Shown here: positions 49,918 to 59,252 of the stretch, in pieces | How positions within the stretch are numbered: the stretch's first letter is position 1 | Layout of the letters: every line of letters begins with the position of its first letter | NCBI GenBank assembly: GCA_032629725.1 | Contig: JAFEVB010000004.1 | Location: forward strand, 682,001 to 746,000 | DNA from: Gremmenia infestans | Lineage: Eukaryota; Ascomycota; Leotiomycetes; Helotiales; Hamatocanthoscyphaceae | Direction of reading: 5' to 3' | Length of the DNA stretch: 64,000 nucleotides | Made by a program: the position numbers and the translations under genes | The notes under the pieces: generated by a model | Seen by the model: the letters and a program-made list of their open reading frames with translations, nothing else | Database searches by the model: none | What the model was told of the DNA's origin: nothing

Positions 49918-51281
49918 TTTTGAAAGATAGACGTCGGATGAAGAGATCAGTTCAGATTATTGATGGATAGAGAGAAAGAAAAAAAAGCCTAGGATGCGGA
50001 TAGATGGGGAACCTCCAATCCTTGAACCCTTTCGACTTTCCATGCAAGTTATACCTACTCGCCACCCCCTTGGTTAGAGATTGAGCCTTGGGGCAACTCA
50101 CGTAAAATTCCATCCCGCCCATTGGGGAATTGTACTGTACTGTAGCGAAAGTACTTCGTAGGATTTCCAAGCGTTGTTTCACTCGCGCATCCATTCTAAA
50201 AATACAGTCGTTGGGTTGCCGACGACAGTTTCAAATCTCAGCCCGTATTCTGTTTTGCCTTCCGGCTCGTTTTCCTTTCGACTTCTATTCTCAATGTCTA
50301 CGATAATATAATAACAAGCTGTCCCCTTCAACAGATAATGTTGTAATGTAAAAAACCTTAAGATGCTGAGTTACGGAGTATTATAGGATCAAGGGCACGG
50401 TTTCACATATATTTATATTTAGCGAGCCCCACCCCCGCGGGCCCCCTGAAAAGAGGGGGGGGCGGCACGTTGTAGTGATGACACAGGGCTGAGTGAGGAC
50501 CGTCCATACTTTAAATTATCTCCCGTTTCACAGGGCACTTACGCCGTAACTCCGCATAATCCGTAACAGCGTCATTTTTCTACTATACAATACGACCACA
50601 ATTCGGGATATAATAAATTCACAATTTAGTTCGTCCGCCGTGCTGTAGGTAAAGCCATCAATCAAATATTACCTACCCATGCATTGGATCTCTATTTCAT
50701 AAGATTAACCTCCATAACACAGTTGTCCCCTTTCTTATAGCTAGTCTACAATACATTACCTTTCTCTCAGATTATCACTCACTATGATTAGCGGAGCTAA
50801 GCGTAAGCACTATAGGACAAACCTGTCTTCTAGGCCTCTCTTCCGCTTGGCTGACCAAAGAATCATGACTTTTCCATTCATTACTTCAAAGACTCAACTA
50901 CTGTCTACCACTCTAGCTACTCGCGCTATCCTAATATCTTAACAAGGTCTCAACCAACTAAATGGTAATCCAACAAAACCACCTCGGGCGAGATCATTTC
51001 CAAGTGATACCTATAGTTCATCGAGCTAGAGAACTGAGCTAATGTTTTGAAGATCTTGTCTATATCAGCACCCAATTATTCGCATCGAGGCCTGTTTTCT
51101 TGTTCCTCTACACAACGACTATTATCCGGCTATACATATTTTGAACATGGAAAGTGTTTGGGGAATATGTGACTGAGCCTTCCTAGGCATGTGACTTAGC
51201 GCTAGCTTAGTCGGCAACTTTCGATAACCTCGTCGTGTTGCAACCACCATCTTATCTTTATATCGTAAGCACGTAAGCTTC
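49918..51281. other. Intergenic
   Basis: About 1.36 kb. A GC-rich knot (CCCCACCCCCGCGGGCCCCC...) lies at about 50425-50465. An 80-codon minus-strand ORF at 49952-50194 overlaps the promoter of the membrane-protein gene and has no known motif. Otherwise featureless. Confidence 0.5.
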
Positions 51282-52638
51282 TCATCCAATCGTAGCACCA
51301 CTCGCCACCTGCTGCGGAACCGTAACCAGCCCATCCAAATACGTCAGATCGACCGCCGGAATGCCCTCATCCTCAGCAAAAAACCTCGCCAATCTCTCCG
51401 CAACCCAAACAGGATTCTCATCCCCTATTCATTCATTGTCAGCCAGCTACTCCACCATCACCTCACCCCCAAACCCACAAAACAAACCAAGGAAAAAGGA
51501 AATAGAAAACCGCCATCTTAATTTGACTTACCAAGCCAATGCCCAGCCTTTGGAACCAGCTCCGAAGTAGAATTCACTCCCACAATGCCCATCCCAGCCC
51601 GCACCACATCGACGGGACTAAAACTGCTTTCGCCTCCCAGTGCCAGGACCGGCTGTGTTAGTTTTTCGGTCGCGATGGACGAGTTAAAGAATTTCCCGTC
51701 TGCTGCTGTGGTTGTCGTGGCAAAATACTCGAGTCCGGAGCGCAGGAAACCGGGCTTGGAGATCTCGGTCGTGTATCTTTGCACTACAGAGCAGATTCTG
51801 GGAGTTAGTAAAAAGAATGCTGAAGCATGCCAAAAAGAGAATAATAGATAATTAAGTCCATGTCTGGGGATTCTCAAGAAATCAAAGGAAGGGAGGGCCT
51901 GAAAGTAAAGAAGATGTTCTCATACAATGATCCTGCGAAATGGCCGAATTCCCCGTATAACTGGCATGAAAAAAATACCACGCCAACATCTCCTTCTCGC
52001 GTCCCTGAATGAAAAACTGCGCCGCATCCGGGACGCTGAAGAACGCCAGCTGCCAATTTGAATAAACATCCCAGTCCGGGCTCGGATCAGACGCCGCTTC
52101 GTAGGTGCCTGTGCCGGGGAGTGCGTACTCGCCGAGCGCGAGGCGTTTTACGAGAGCGCTGTTTCCGTTTCGGTTCTTGAAGGCGAGGGCAGTGGCGGGG
52201 CCGACACCTTTGTCGTGCGCGAAGACGTAGGTTTGCGTTATGTTGAGGAAGGAGAGAATGTGCTCTAAGTCGGTGGATACGGTGGAGGCGGTGTAGTCGT
52301 TGGTGCGGGGGATGGAGGAGGAGCCACAGCCGCGGAGGTCGGGGGCTAGGACGGTGTAATTCTGGGCGAGGATGGGGCCGATTGTGTGCCAGGTGAGCTG
52401 GTGGTGAGTTAGCAGTTGAGGGGCGCTGGGGAATCAGGCCAGGAGAGGCGGGGAAAAGAGATACTGAATGTTGGGGAAATCCATGGACGAGGAGGATTGG
52501 AGGGCCGGTCCCGTGGTATCGGAGGTGGATGGAAACGTCGTTGAGTGCTACTCGCAGATGTTTCCAGTCGTCGAATGGGACTAGGTCACTGAGAACCGGA
52601 GTTGCTAGAAGCGTCAAAATGAAGCTTAAGTAGTACAT
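51282..52638 (-). CDS. Secreted alpha/beta hydrolase, epoxide hydrolase type
   Basis: Four exons: 52638-52465, 52397-51926, 51783-51532 and 51424-51282, giving 346 residues. Signal peptide MYYLSFILTLLATPVLSDL, then LLVHGFPQHS (oxyanion motif), LTWHTIGP, LRGCGSSS, and the nucleophile elbow FAHDKGVGPATALAF with Asp as nucleophile. Further on are ALGEYALPGTGTYE and the C-terminal catalytic His in LVPKAGHWLGDENP. The architecture is that of fungal extracellular alpha/beta hydrolases close to epoxide hydrolases and fluoroacetate dehalogenases. Substrate unknown. The last intron joins HWL and GDENPVWV, typical of the family, and supports the model. The gene runs opposite to the intracellular relative at 44.7 kb. 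Confidence 0.9.
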
Positions 52639-53427
52639 CTTGCAGTAGAGAGAACTTGAAGACTTTGTGGAATATAATCAACCAAATTGAGAGAAAATCT
52701 GATGAGAAAACAAGTGGAAATACTGAGAGATAAAGAAAGACAAGCAAGTACTATTTATACGAAAAGCATCATCTACTCACCGTGCAGCACGACATTCTTT
52801 TCATCATTTATGTCCGCACATCCCTATAAACTTTGTAATCCAGAACTTCTGTTGACATGGGAATCACGCGATGCATATCCTTTGATCCATACAAAGTCCA
52901 CTCTGTGACCATGCTCCCAGCATGATAGACTTCTATTGCAGTGCGACGCAGCTTGGTAATCAGTGCGAGGAAAAGAGAATCGGTGCGAGGACTGTCCGAA
53001 GCTCCCGATGGGTCATCCTCTTACAAAGCGCTCAAGTACGACTGCGGGGTTGAGCACCAATTCCTCATTCAGGATATGCAACTGGATACATTGTCTTGTA
53101 TGTGAAGCAAAAAGAAGAAACATGAGGAACAAAACACATTAACGTTGTATGGGATGAATCGTAGCGAGGTTGGAAGGAAGCTAAAAATTACCCCTGAGCT
53201 AGCCCTTTTAAGAATTTTAATACCTCGGCATCTTCTTGTGTTCCCGACCTTGAGCTGTACGGGGACCGCCGATTATGCCAAATTTAATCACCAAGAAAGA
53301 GTAGTATATTATGAGACCCCCTTGGCCATGGCTAATTCATAAGATAAGTGATTGTTCCATTTTGTAAAACTCTCTGTAACTCAGTCCCTACGCACCCCAA
53401 AGCCATATTTACAGCTTCCTTCCTTCC
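52639..53427. other. Intergenic
   Basis: This 789-bp gap between two minus-strand genes contains the promoter of the secreted hydrolase. No gene is seen. Confidence 0.55.
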
Positions 53428-53904
53428 TCACTTCTTACTAAACATCTCCTTTACAAGCACTGAATGCATATACTCCTTAATGGCCACGATCTTCCCCGTC
53501 TCTGCACTAAAAACCAAGAACCACGCGAAGCGATTCTGATACGGGTCCCCATCATTCTGCACCGCGAAGCCAGAACATTCCGCAATAGCTTTCAACCCGA
53601 TCACATCCAAGGAGTCTACCTTCATTTCAAGATACCCATCTTTGATATGTGACTTCAGATCGGCGTAGACGCTGTCTTTCCATTGTTGTAGGTTCTGAAG
53701 AGATGTGTTAGGCTGGGGTACGAAATGGAGAGAGGAGAGGTGGGACCGAACGTAGATTCCGCTCTTGCTGACGGGGTCTTTAACATCGGATGATATCCAC
53801 CATTGGACATTTGGATCTATTGCTTCTATGAAAGTGTCCCATTTTCCATTCTCGGTGTCCTTGAAAATGGAGAGGACGTGTTCGCGGGTGAGCGTGAATG
53901 CCAT
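53428..53904 (-). CDS. NTF2/SnoaL-like protein
   Basis: A single exon encodes 158 residues. The N-terminus (TREHVLSIFKDTENGKWDTFIEAIDPNVQWWISSD) shows the helix-turn-strand start typical of SnoaL-like domains. It is followed by a central helix (QQWKDSVYADLKSHI), two long strands (LEMKVDSLDVIG, KAIAECSGFAVQND) and the terminal GKIVAIKEYMHSVLVKEMF, which is a very common ending for SnoaL-like fungal proteins (KI-x-x-I-x-E-Y-x-D/H-S). Such proteins act in small-molecule conversions in secondary metabolism or as unknown cytosolic proteins. Catalytic residues are not clear. It is not closely similar in length or termini to the NTF2-like protein at 18.1 kb. Confidence 0.85.
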   Translation of the reverse strand: MAFTLTREHVLSIFKDTENGKWDTFIEAIDPNVQWWISSDVKDPVSKSGIYVRSHLSSLHFVPQPNTSLQNLQQWKDSVYADLKSHIKDGYLEMKVDSLDVIGLKAIAECSGFAVQNDGDPYQNRFAWFLVFSAETGKIVAIKEYMHSVLVKEMFSKK

Positions 53905-54876
53905 GATGAAGATGATGGTTCAGAAGGTGCGTTGAAACTTTGAGTTTTGGAAAGTGTACTTTTCGAAATGAGATTGAAGAGGAAAAGCAGTGGATGCAAT
54001 GACTTGTATACGTTTATATATCTCCTGATATCAAAAGCTAGCGTCTGTGGTTTAACCGCAATCTGTGCGAATTGTTCCGGGTATTGATAATCTCCCCGTC
54101 TGTAGCGTAGCATCAGGAGATGTGAGCTGGGTACTGGCCTGCTTGATACCAATGGACAGAATCGTTGTGTACACAGGGTTCCCAGCTTTTAAAGCGGCCA
54201 GAAGGAGAAACGACAAAAGGTTCATTCGCAAGTCTAGAAAAGAAGACTGAACTAGTGCTGCGATATATTGCAATCGAAATAGTGAGTTGGCCAGATGTGA
54301 TGCTTACTAATATTATACAGCACTTGCTGAGAGATAGTAATTTCAACCATTATGAAGTTGCAAATCTATATCAAGAAGTAGAATATTTTATCGGAACTTG
54401 TGCTTGTAGCCAAAGTGGGTCGCAACAGCTTCTCCGAACCACTTATGTCACAGGCTAAGGTATCTCTCCGTCCGAGAAAAACTCCGCGGAATAAGAGAGA
54501 GTAGACACAAGCGCTGGCAACAGAGGAGAAAGTAGGTAGTGAGGTTCGAAAGAGTAAAACCGCATAATCTTCTAGAATTGATAATCGCGTTTCCTAAGGG
54601 AAACGCTGACTAAGATGACACTAAGGCCCGTAGATAATCCCCGTGATCAAATAAATGACACTCGAGATACTAGCGCTGACAATTAGCGCGAAATAGGTAG
54701 CCACAAAGGAAAGGCTCCAAGGCTGAGGCTGAGGCTGGACCCGCTTATCAGCCTCGCCGAAACACATTCACATCAAATAAACAACCAAGTCCAAGGCACA
54801 CATGCGGCCACTTCATCTTCCAATTTTCCAACCCCAAAACCTCCCTCGTCTCCTCAATACCATCACCACCGCAAAG
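53905..54876. other. Intergenic, divergent promoters
   Basis: About 970 bp between the SnoaL-like gene and the first Nudix gene. No gene is seen. A short GGCTGAGGCTGAGGCTGG repeat lies near 54720-54737. Confidence 0.55.
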
Positions 54877-55807
54877 ATGTCGACTTTCACCCTCCCAAAC
54901 ACACAAGTAGCCGTCAAGCTCTGCGATGACCTCACTCGAGAGCAACTCCTAGAATTCCCCGCCTTCAAGGTAAATACCCCGCAGCCTCGTCTTCTAATCC
55001 ATACTAGATATTACTCAAGTCGTTCTCGTGCTCTGCTACTCTATTAAACCTACTATTCTCACTAACAATGAACTACAGATCTGGCTGCACCGCCTCCAAA
55101 CCTCCCTCTCCCTCCAACACACAAACCTCTCCCACACCTTCCACTCCTCCCCCTACGCGCTCCGCTCCCTTACAATCCAATCCTTGGACCGCTTCGGCTC
55201 CTCCCGCATCGGTTTTATCAAGCTCTCCGCCTCCATAACAAACAGCGCCTCGGAATCGCTCCCCGGCGCCGTGTTCCTGCGCGGCGCTAGCGTCGGCATG
55301 CTCGTCGTACTGCAGCCCGACGACCTACCGCACGGAAGCGAGGCGGAGAAATACGTGCTGCTGACGGTACAGCCGCGAGTCGCGGTGGGCAGTCTGGAGA
55401 TGGTGGAGTTGCCGGCTGGGATGGTGGATGATGGGACCTTTGTGGGGAGTGCGGCGAAGGAGATCAAGGAGGAGCTGGGGCTAGATATACCGGAGGGTGA
55501 GCTTGTGAACATGACGGAACTTGCGATTCCTGGGAATGAGAAAGGGGATGAGGGACTGCCAAGGGCTATGTATCCTAGTGCTGGGGGCTGTGATGAGTGT
55601 ATACCGCTGTTTTTGCACGAGAAGAGGGTGCCGAGGGGGACGTTGAGTGAGTGGACGGGGCGGTTGACGGGGTTGAGGGATCAGGGGGAGAAGATCACGT
55701 TGAAGCTGGTTAGGAGGGAGGATTTGTGGTGGCAGGGAGCCAGGGATGCGAAGGCGTTGGGGGCCTTGGCTCTTTGGGAAGGACTGAAACGTAATGGCAA
55801 ATTATAA
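54877..55807 (+). CDS. Nudix hydrolase, ADP-sugar diphosphatase type
   Basis: Two exons: 54877-54969 and 55079-55807, giving 273 residues. The Nudix box region reads LPAGMVDDGTFVGSAAKEI followed by KEELGLD. The catalytic K/R-E-x-x-E-E-x-G core is present, but the upstream Glu of G-x5-E is replaced. Downstream features MYPSAGGCDECIPLFL and TGLRDQGEKITLKLV closely follow the plant/fungal Nudix-14 type ADP-sugar diphosphatases, which also lack a canonical first Glu. The expected reaction is ADP-sugar plus water to AMP and sugar phosphate, with Mg2+. It is cytosolic or mitochondrial. The gene is tail to tail with a second Nudix gene (96-bp gap), probably of separate origin because their sequences differ strongly. 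Confidence 0.88.
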
Positions 55808-55903
55808 ATGATAGATAAAATATGAATAAATGAAAGAACGTTGATTGGTAGCTCATGATATTGAGTGGTATTATGCTTTTGTCTTCTTGCATATTAGAAA
55901 CGC

Positions 55904-56910
55904 CTACAGCTTCCATTGTCTAGCAATCTCAATCCCCTCAGCCAACGTCCCAACCCTCGCATCAATCACATACCCCTCTTTTTCCCACTTCCCACACGCC
56001 TCCCAAAGCTCTTTCAACGGCAGCGTAAATACCTCTATAAACTCACTATCCTCCAACTCCGGCTTCAAATCCTGGTTTCTACTGTCATTCATATCAATCG
56101 TGACGTGAATCATCTTTAGATTCGTGTTGCAGAATCCAGGATCTATTTCCCAAAATAAAGTCAATAAAGAAAGAAAGAACAGATAGGTACTTCGGCTTGA
56201 AGAATAAATAAGGGGTAATGAAGGGGGGTTAAAACCGTTAAACATCACAGGACTACTCTCACTCACAACCCCCACATACCCTGTTTCCTCCTTCAACTCC
56301 CTCACAGCAGCTACCTCGGGACTCTCCCCCGCATCCACGAGGCCGGCTGGGACTTCGATGACGATTTTGTCGAGGGGTGGTCTATATTGTTTCTGCAAGA
56401 CGATTTCAGGTCCTGTTTATTCATACATTCATTAAGAATTAGTTACCAATATTAGCTTAGCTTTGATTTGCTTTGATCCATTCATTCTATAAATAAATCA
56501 AGCAAGCGGAAAGCTGGAAGTGGGAAAAGGGAAATAGGGGAATGGAAAGAGATTTACCAGTAGGTTTCTCAAGAATAGCCACAATGCCCACACCGTCTAT
56601 ATCAGAGCCTGTGGGCCGTGTCCTGCGTTCGGCATGCTCCCATGTGCGTTCTGCGCCGAGGGGGTCGGTGTATGTTGTCCTAAGTGAACAATTAGTTAAT
56701 TTGACAAAAGCAGAGATAAACCAGAAAGTTTGGGGATGGGGGATGGAGTAAAGTACAGGATGAGCTTTGTCCATTTTGCTTGTTCTTCTTTCTGTGATGC
56801 GGGGGGTATTATAAGCCGAGTTCAACTGCTGTGAAAAGGTGTGGATGAGATGGGGTGGGGTGGCTAACGAGAGGTTCGGTCTTGAGGACTTTGGCATCTT
56901 TGGCTGACAT
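55904..56910 (-). CDS. Nudix ADP-ribose pyrophosphatase (YSA1-like)
   Basis: Five exons: 56910-56869, 56791-56757, 56679-56558, 56412-56236 and 56142-55904, giving 204 residues. The chain reads MSAKDAKVLKTEPL, EEQAKWTKLI, TTYTDPLG, WEHAERRTRP and VVAILEKP-like text, then the ADP-ribose-specific part KQYRPPLDKIVIEVPAGLVD. Next comes a full Nudix box, G-LVDAG-E-SPEVAAV-RELKEETGY. This fits the YSA1/NUDT5 branch, which hydrolyses ADP-ribose and related ADP-sugars to AMP and sugar phosphate. Four short introns, one exon of only 35 nt. An in-frame upstream ATG at 57027 would add 39 residues (MKQTRFTSSFALGTTSPLK...), a stretch with the look of a mitochondrial presequence. The internal start is preferred because it matches the family N-terminus. 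Confidence 0.9.
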
Positions 56911-57404
56911 TGTGAGAGAAGGAAAATTGTGCTGGGGATGAGAGAGAGTAGGGTAAAGAGGAGGAGGGGATTTTAGGGGAGAAGTGGTACCTAAGGCAAA
57001 GGAAGACGTGAAGCGCGTTTGCTTCAATTACGTCACGCGTGGAACATACACGTGACCGGATTGATGACATGTGGAGGGTTTGATTCTTTCTGAGGGGCTT
57101 AATGTTTGACAGATTATGGGTAGTGCAAGGAATTTGGAGGAATTAGGAAGGAAGAAGCTACTCCCTACGCGAACGGGGAGTTGAGTAATGGCGGCCATAT
57201 TGCCCTTTCAAGCTTAATTGACTTGATATTCACGTTCTGTTTCTCCTGCGAGTCCACATTGCCCTTATAACAGCTTTCCATAATTGTAGAGGGCCAGTGA
57301 CTAAAATCACAATATGAAACTTCGGAGCGCGCAGGAAGAAGCAACCACTCAATCCTCGACGCTCAGAAATCAACTTCCAAGCCAACACTGACCCAAACCT
57401 CAAA
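56911..57404. other. Intergenic (or N-terminal extension of the Nudix gene)
   Basis: This 494-bp gap contains the Nudix promoter and possibly an alternative 5' extension to 57027. No other gene is seen. Confidence 0.5.
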
Positions 57405-57923
57405 TTACTTCAGCTCCATTCCGCCTTCCACAGCACCAGCATCTCCTACCGCAATTGCCAGCATCCTAGCACCCTCAGTCTTGCTCGGGTTCTTCCAAGA
57501 ATGCCAACAAGCCCTCTGCACAACCACCTCCCCTACCTTCACCAAGCGCACCTCCCCTCCATCGAGTGTCAACTCCAGCTCCCCTTCCAAAACTACAACA
57601 TGGTCCAAACTCTTGGTGCGGTGCATAAATCCTGGTTCGCCAGTTGGATTTGGTCCAAAGTCTAGGATGACGGACGCAACGCCTCCAGCAGGGGGGAAAC
57701 CGCGTAGGGGGGCCTCAGCCGGCGCTGTTTGGTGGTATTTCAGATCAGTGTTTTCGGCGATGGAGAAGTTGGGAGGCGCGGAATAGACGTAGCTCAGCTT
57801 GGTGGTTGGTCCCAGTGGTTGACTTGGAGGAGAAGCTGCATCTTTGAAGGAGGATGTTCCACTCGGGGAGTTCTTGGTGACATGGTAGACCACAGGCGGG
57901 AATGAGGATGTGGATGAGGCCAT
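57405..57923 (-). CDS. Cupin-domain protein
   Basis: A single exon encodes 172 residues. A conserved double-strand pattern of the cupin fold is visible: EPGFMHRTKSLDHVVVLEGELEL (first cupin motif, H...E-like with H in place of the second His), followed by GGEVRLVKVGEVVVQRACWHSWKN (second motif with G-E-V-V-V-Q...H-x-W). The terminal ARMLAIAVGD completes the barrel. Fungal members of this size are often annotated as cupin_2 proteins in aromatic or polyketide pathways, but the function here is unknown. It is close to a second, smaller cupin gene at 58.2-58.6 kb on the same strand. Confidence 0.85.
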   Translation of the reverse strand: MASSTSSFPPVVYHVTKNSPSGTSSFKDAASPPSQPLGPTTKLSYVYSAPPNFSIAENTDLKYHQTAPAEAPLRGFPPAGGVASVILDFGPNPTGEPGFMHRTKSLDHVVVLEGELELTLDGGEVRLVKVGEVVVQRACWHSWKNPSKTEGARMLAIAVGDAGAVEGGMELK

Positions 57924-58240
57924 GGTGACTCGGTGAGCTTGTGATAGAGCTGAGGATCTTTGAGATGGAAAGGGAGGTGGAAATTATTTGATAGAAGTGA
58001 CGAGATAATAGAGTTTTATACTAGGACAATCACTTTCTTCTCCAAATTTGGCGGTGTAACTGATGTTCTGCCTTGAGCACATTCGGAATCCGGGTCCATT
58101 TTTAATTGCCGAAGACTACAGCATGAAAGTGTAAATATTGATGAAAGATCGACGAAGTATCAGCAACAGACAACGCATAGGAATAGTTACAGGCCGGGCC
58201 AGGCCTTTACTTTGTACTATCTTATTCGAGCTTGCCAGTC
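57924..58240. other. Intergenic
   Basis: This 317-bp spacer between two minus-strand cupin genes contains the promoter of the larger one. No other feature was seen. Confidence 0.55.
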
Positions 58241-58574
58241 CTATTCGCCAATGACATATGTACACCCTTGAGGTCCCATCCAAACCTCATGGATGCGACT
58301 TGCATCGACATCGATCCTATCGCCAACACTGTAAGTTTTCTTATCGGCGTCCTTTTCTTTGGGATATGTTATGGTAAATTGCCCTTTAAGAATCAGGTGC
58401 GTTGTGAGGCCACGATGAGAGTGAGGATTGTAATGGGCATTTCTGTGGCAAAAGTGTCAGCCGCCAGGCCTGCCTTGGATGCGGTACTTACGGTCCATCT
58501 GTCCAGGTAAAAACATGAGGGAATCCCCAAGATCGTACTTCATTCTCGTACTCAAGCTGAGACTTGGCTGCCAT
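58241..58574 (-). CDS. Small single-domain cupin-like protein
   Basis: Two exons: 58574-58492 and 58442-58241, giving 94 residues. Both exons are too short for simple ORF calling. Exon 1 reads MAAKSQLEYENEVRSWGFPH and ends in TWTDGP. Exon 2 continues NAHYNPHSHRGLTTHLILKG, a cupin metal-site pattern (H-x-H with a following G-x6 stretch), then KTYSVGDRIDVDASRIHEVW and GPQGCTYVIGE-stop. The domain is a small beta-barrel cupin of the kind found as standalone proteins of about 95-110 aa in fungi. The intron is 49 nt with GT-AG and correct phase. The function is unknown. The late His in RIHEVW fits the second cupin motif. Confidence 0.82.
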
Positions 58575-59252
58575 TATGGGTGCAGTTGTAGGGGAGATGG
58601 TGAAATTAAGTATTCGAGTTAGAAGATGCGATGCGATGACTTCAAATGCCCCGCCGGCACAAGCTCGGGATACGAGTACCGCTGTACCGCCAAGACTAAT
58701 TCATCTACACAACAAAGAGAATACGTTTCTCTACCTCTACTCCTCTCTTCTCTAGCAGTCTCCTAAGAATGATCATACAATCATGGCTAGCATCTGACAT
58801 GAGAGCCTACTGCAGCTGGAGAGGAGAGTCTAGGCACAGTACGTTTCACGTCGGCCGACTATTTCCAGCCCCCAAACACCGCTTGTCAGATCCCAGAAAC
58901 AAGCTGAAAGCTTCGCTCTATGTTTAGAATCAACGATCTAATCCTCGAGACTCCCCGCTCTCACCCTTCTTCATGACGCTTTCTTCTGTCAAAGACTTCT
59001 TTTCTGTCCCCCTCATGAATCCTCCGGACTCGAATCATCTCGAAGGCAAGTACAAGGTCCAGCTAGTGAGGGTGATGGTGACGGTAAACTACGTCAGCAA
59101 AGGCTTCACAAGGCGGGGAATAGGAATCACAAGCAGTCGGGCGTCAATGAACCATCTATTCCTCTTCCTATCTTCTCTCCAACTAGACCAAGTGGGTGAG
59201 TGAATCACTGACGTCTAAAATCTAGTCATATGAGACTGCATCCGTGCGCGCA
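58575..59252. other. Intergenic, divergent promoters
   Basis: This 678-bp region between the small cupin and the PI-PLC gene. A plus-strand ORF at 58973-59203 could supply a 5' exon for PLC, but no donor-acceptor pair I tried keeps the frame, so it is left out. Confidence 0.5.

Noticed and set aside
49952..50194. 80-codon minus-strand ORF starting MDARVKQRLEIL
   Set aside because: It lies in the promoter of the Cys-rich membrane protein, has no motif, and its second half looks non-coding.
58973..59203. Plus-strand ORF as a possible first exon of PI-PLC
   Set aside because: No GT-AG join keeps the PLC frame; the obvious donor gives an immediate stop.
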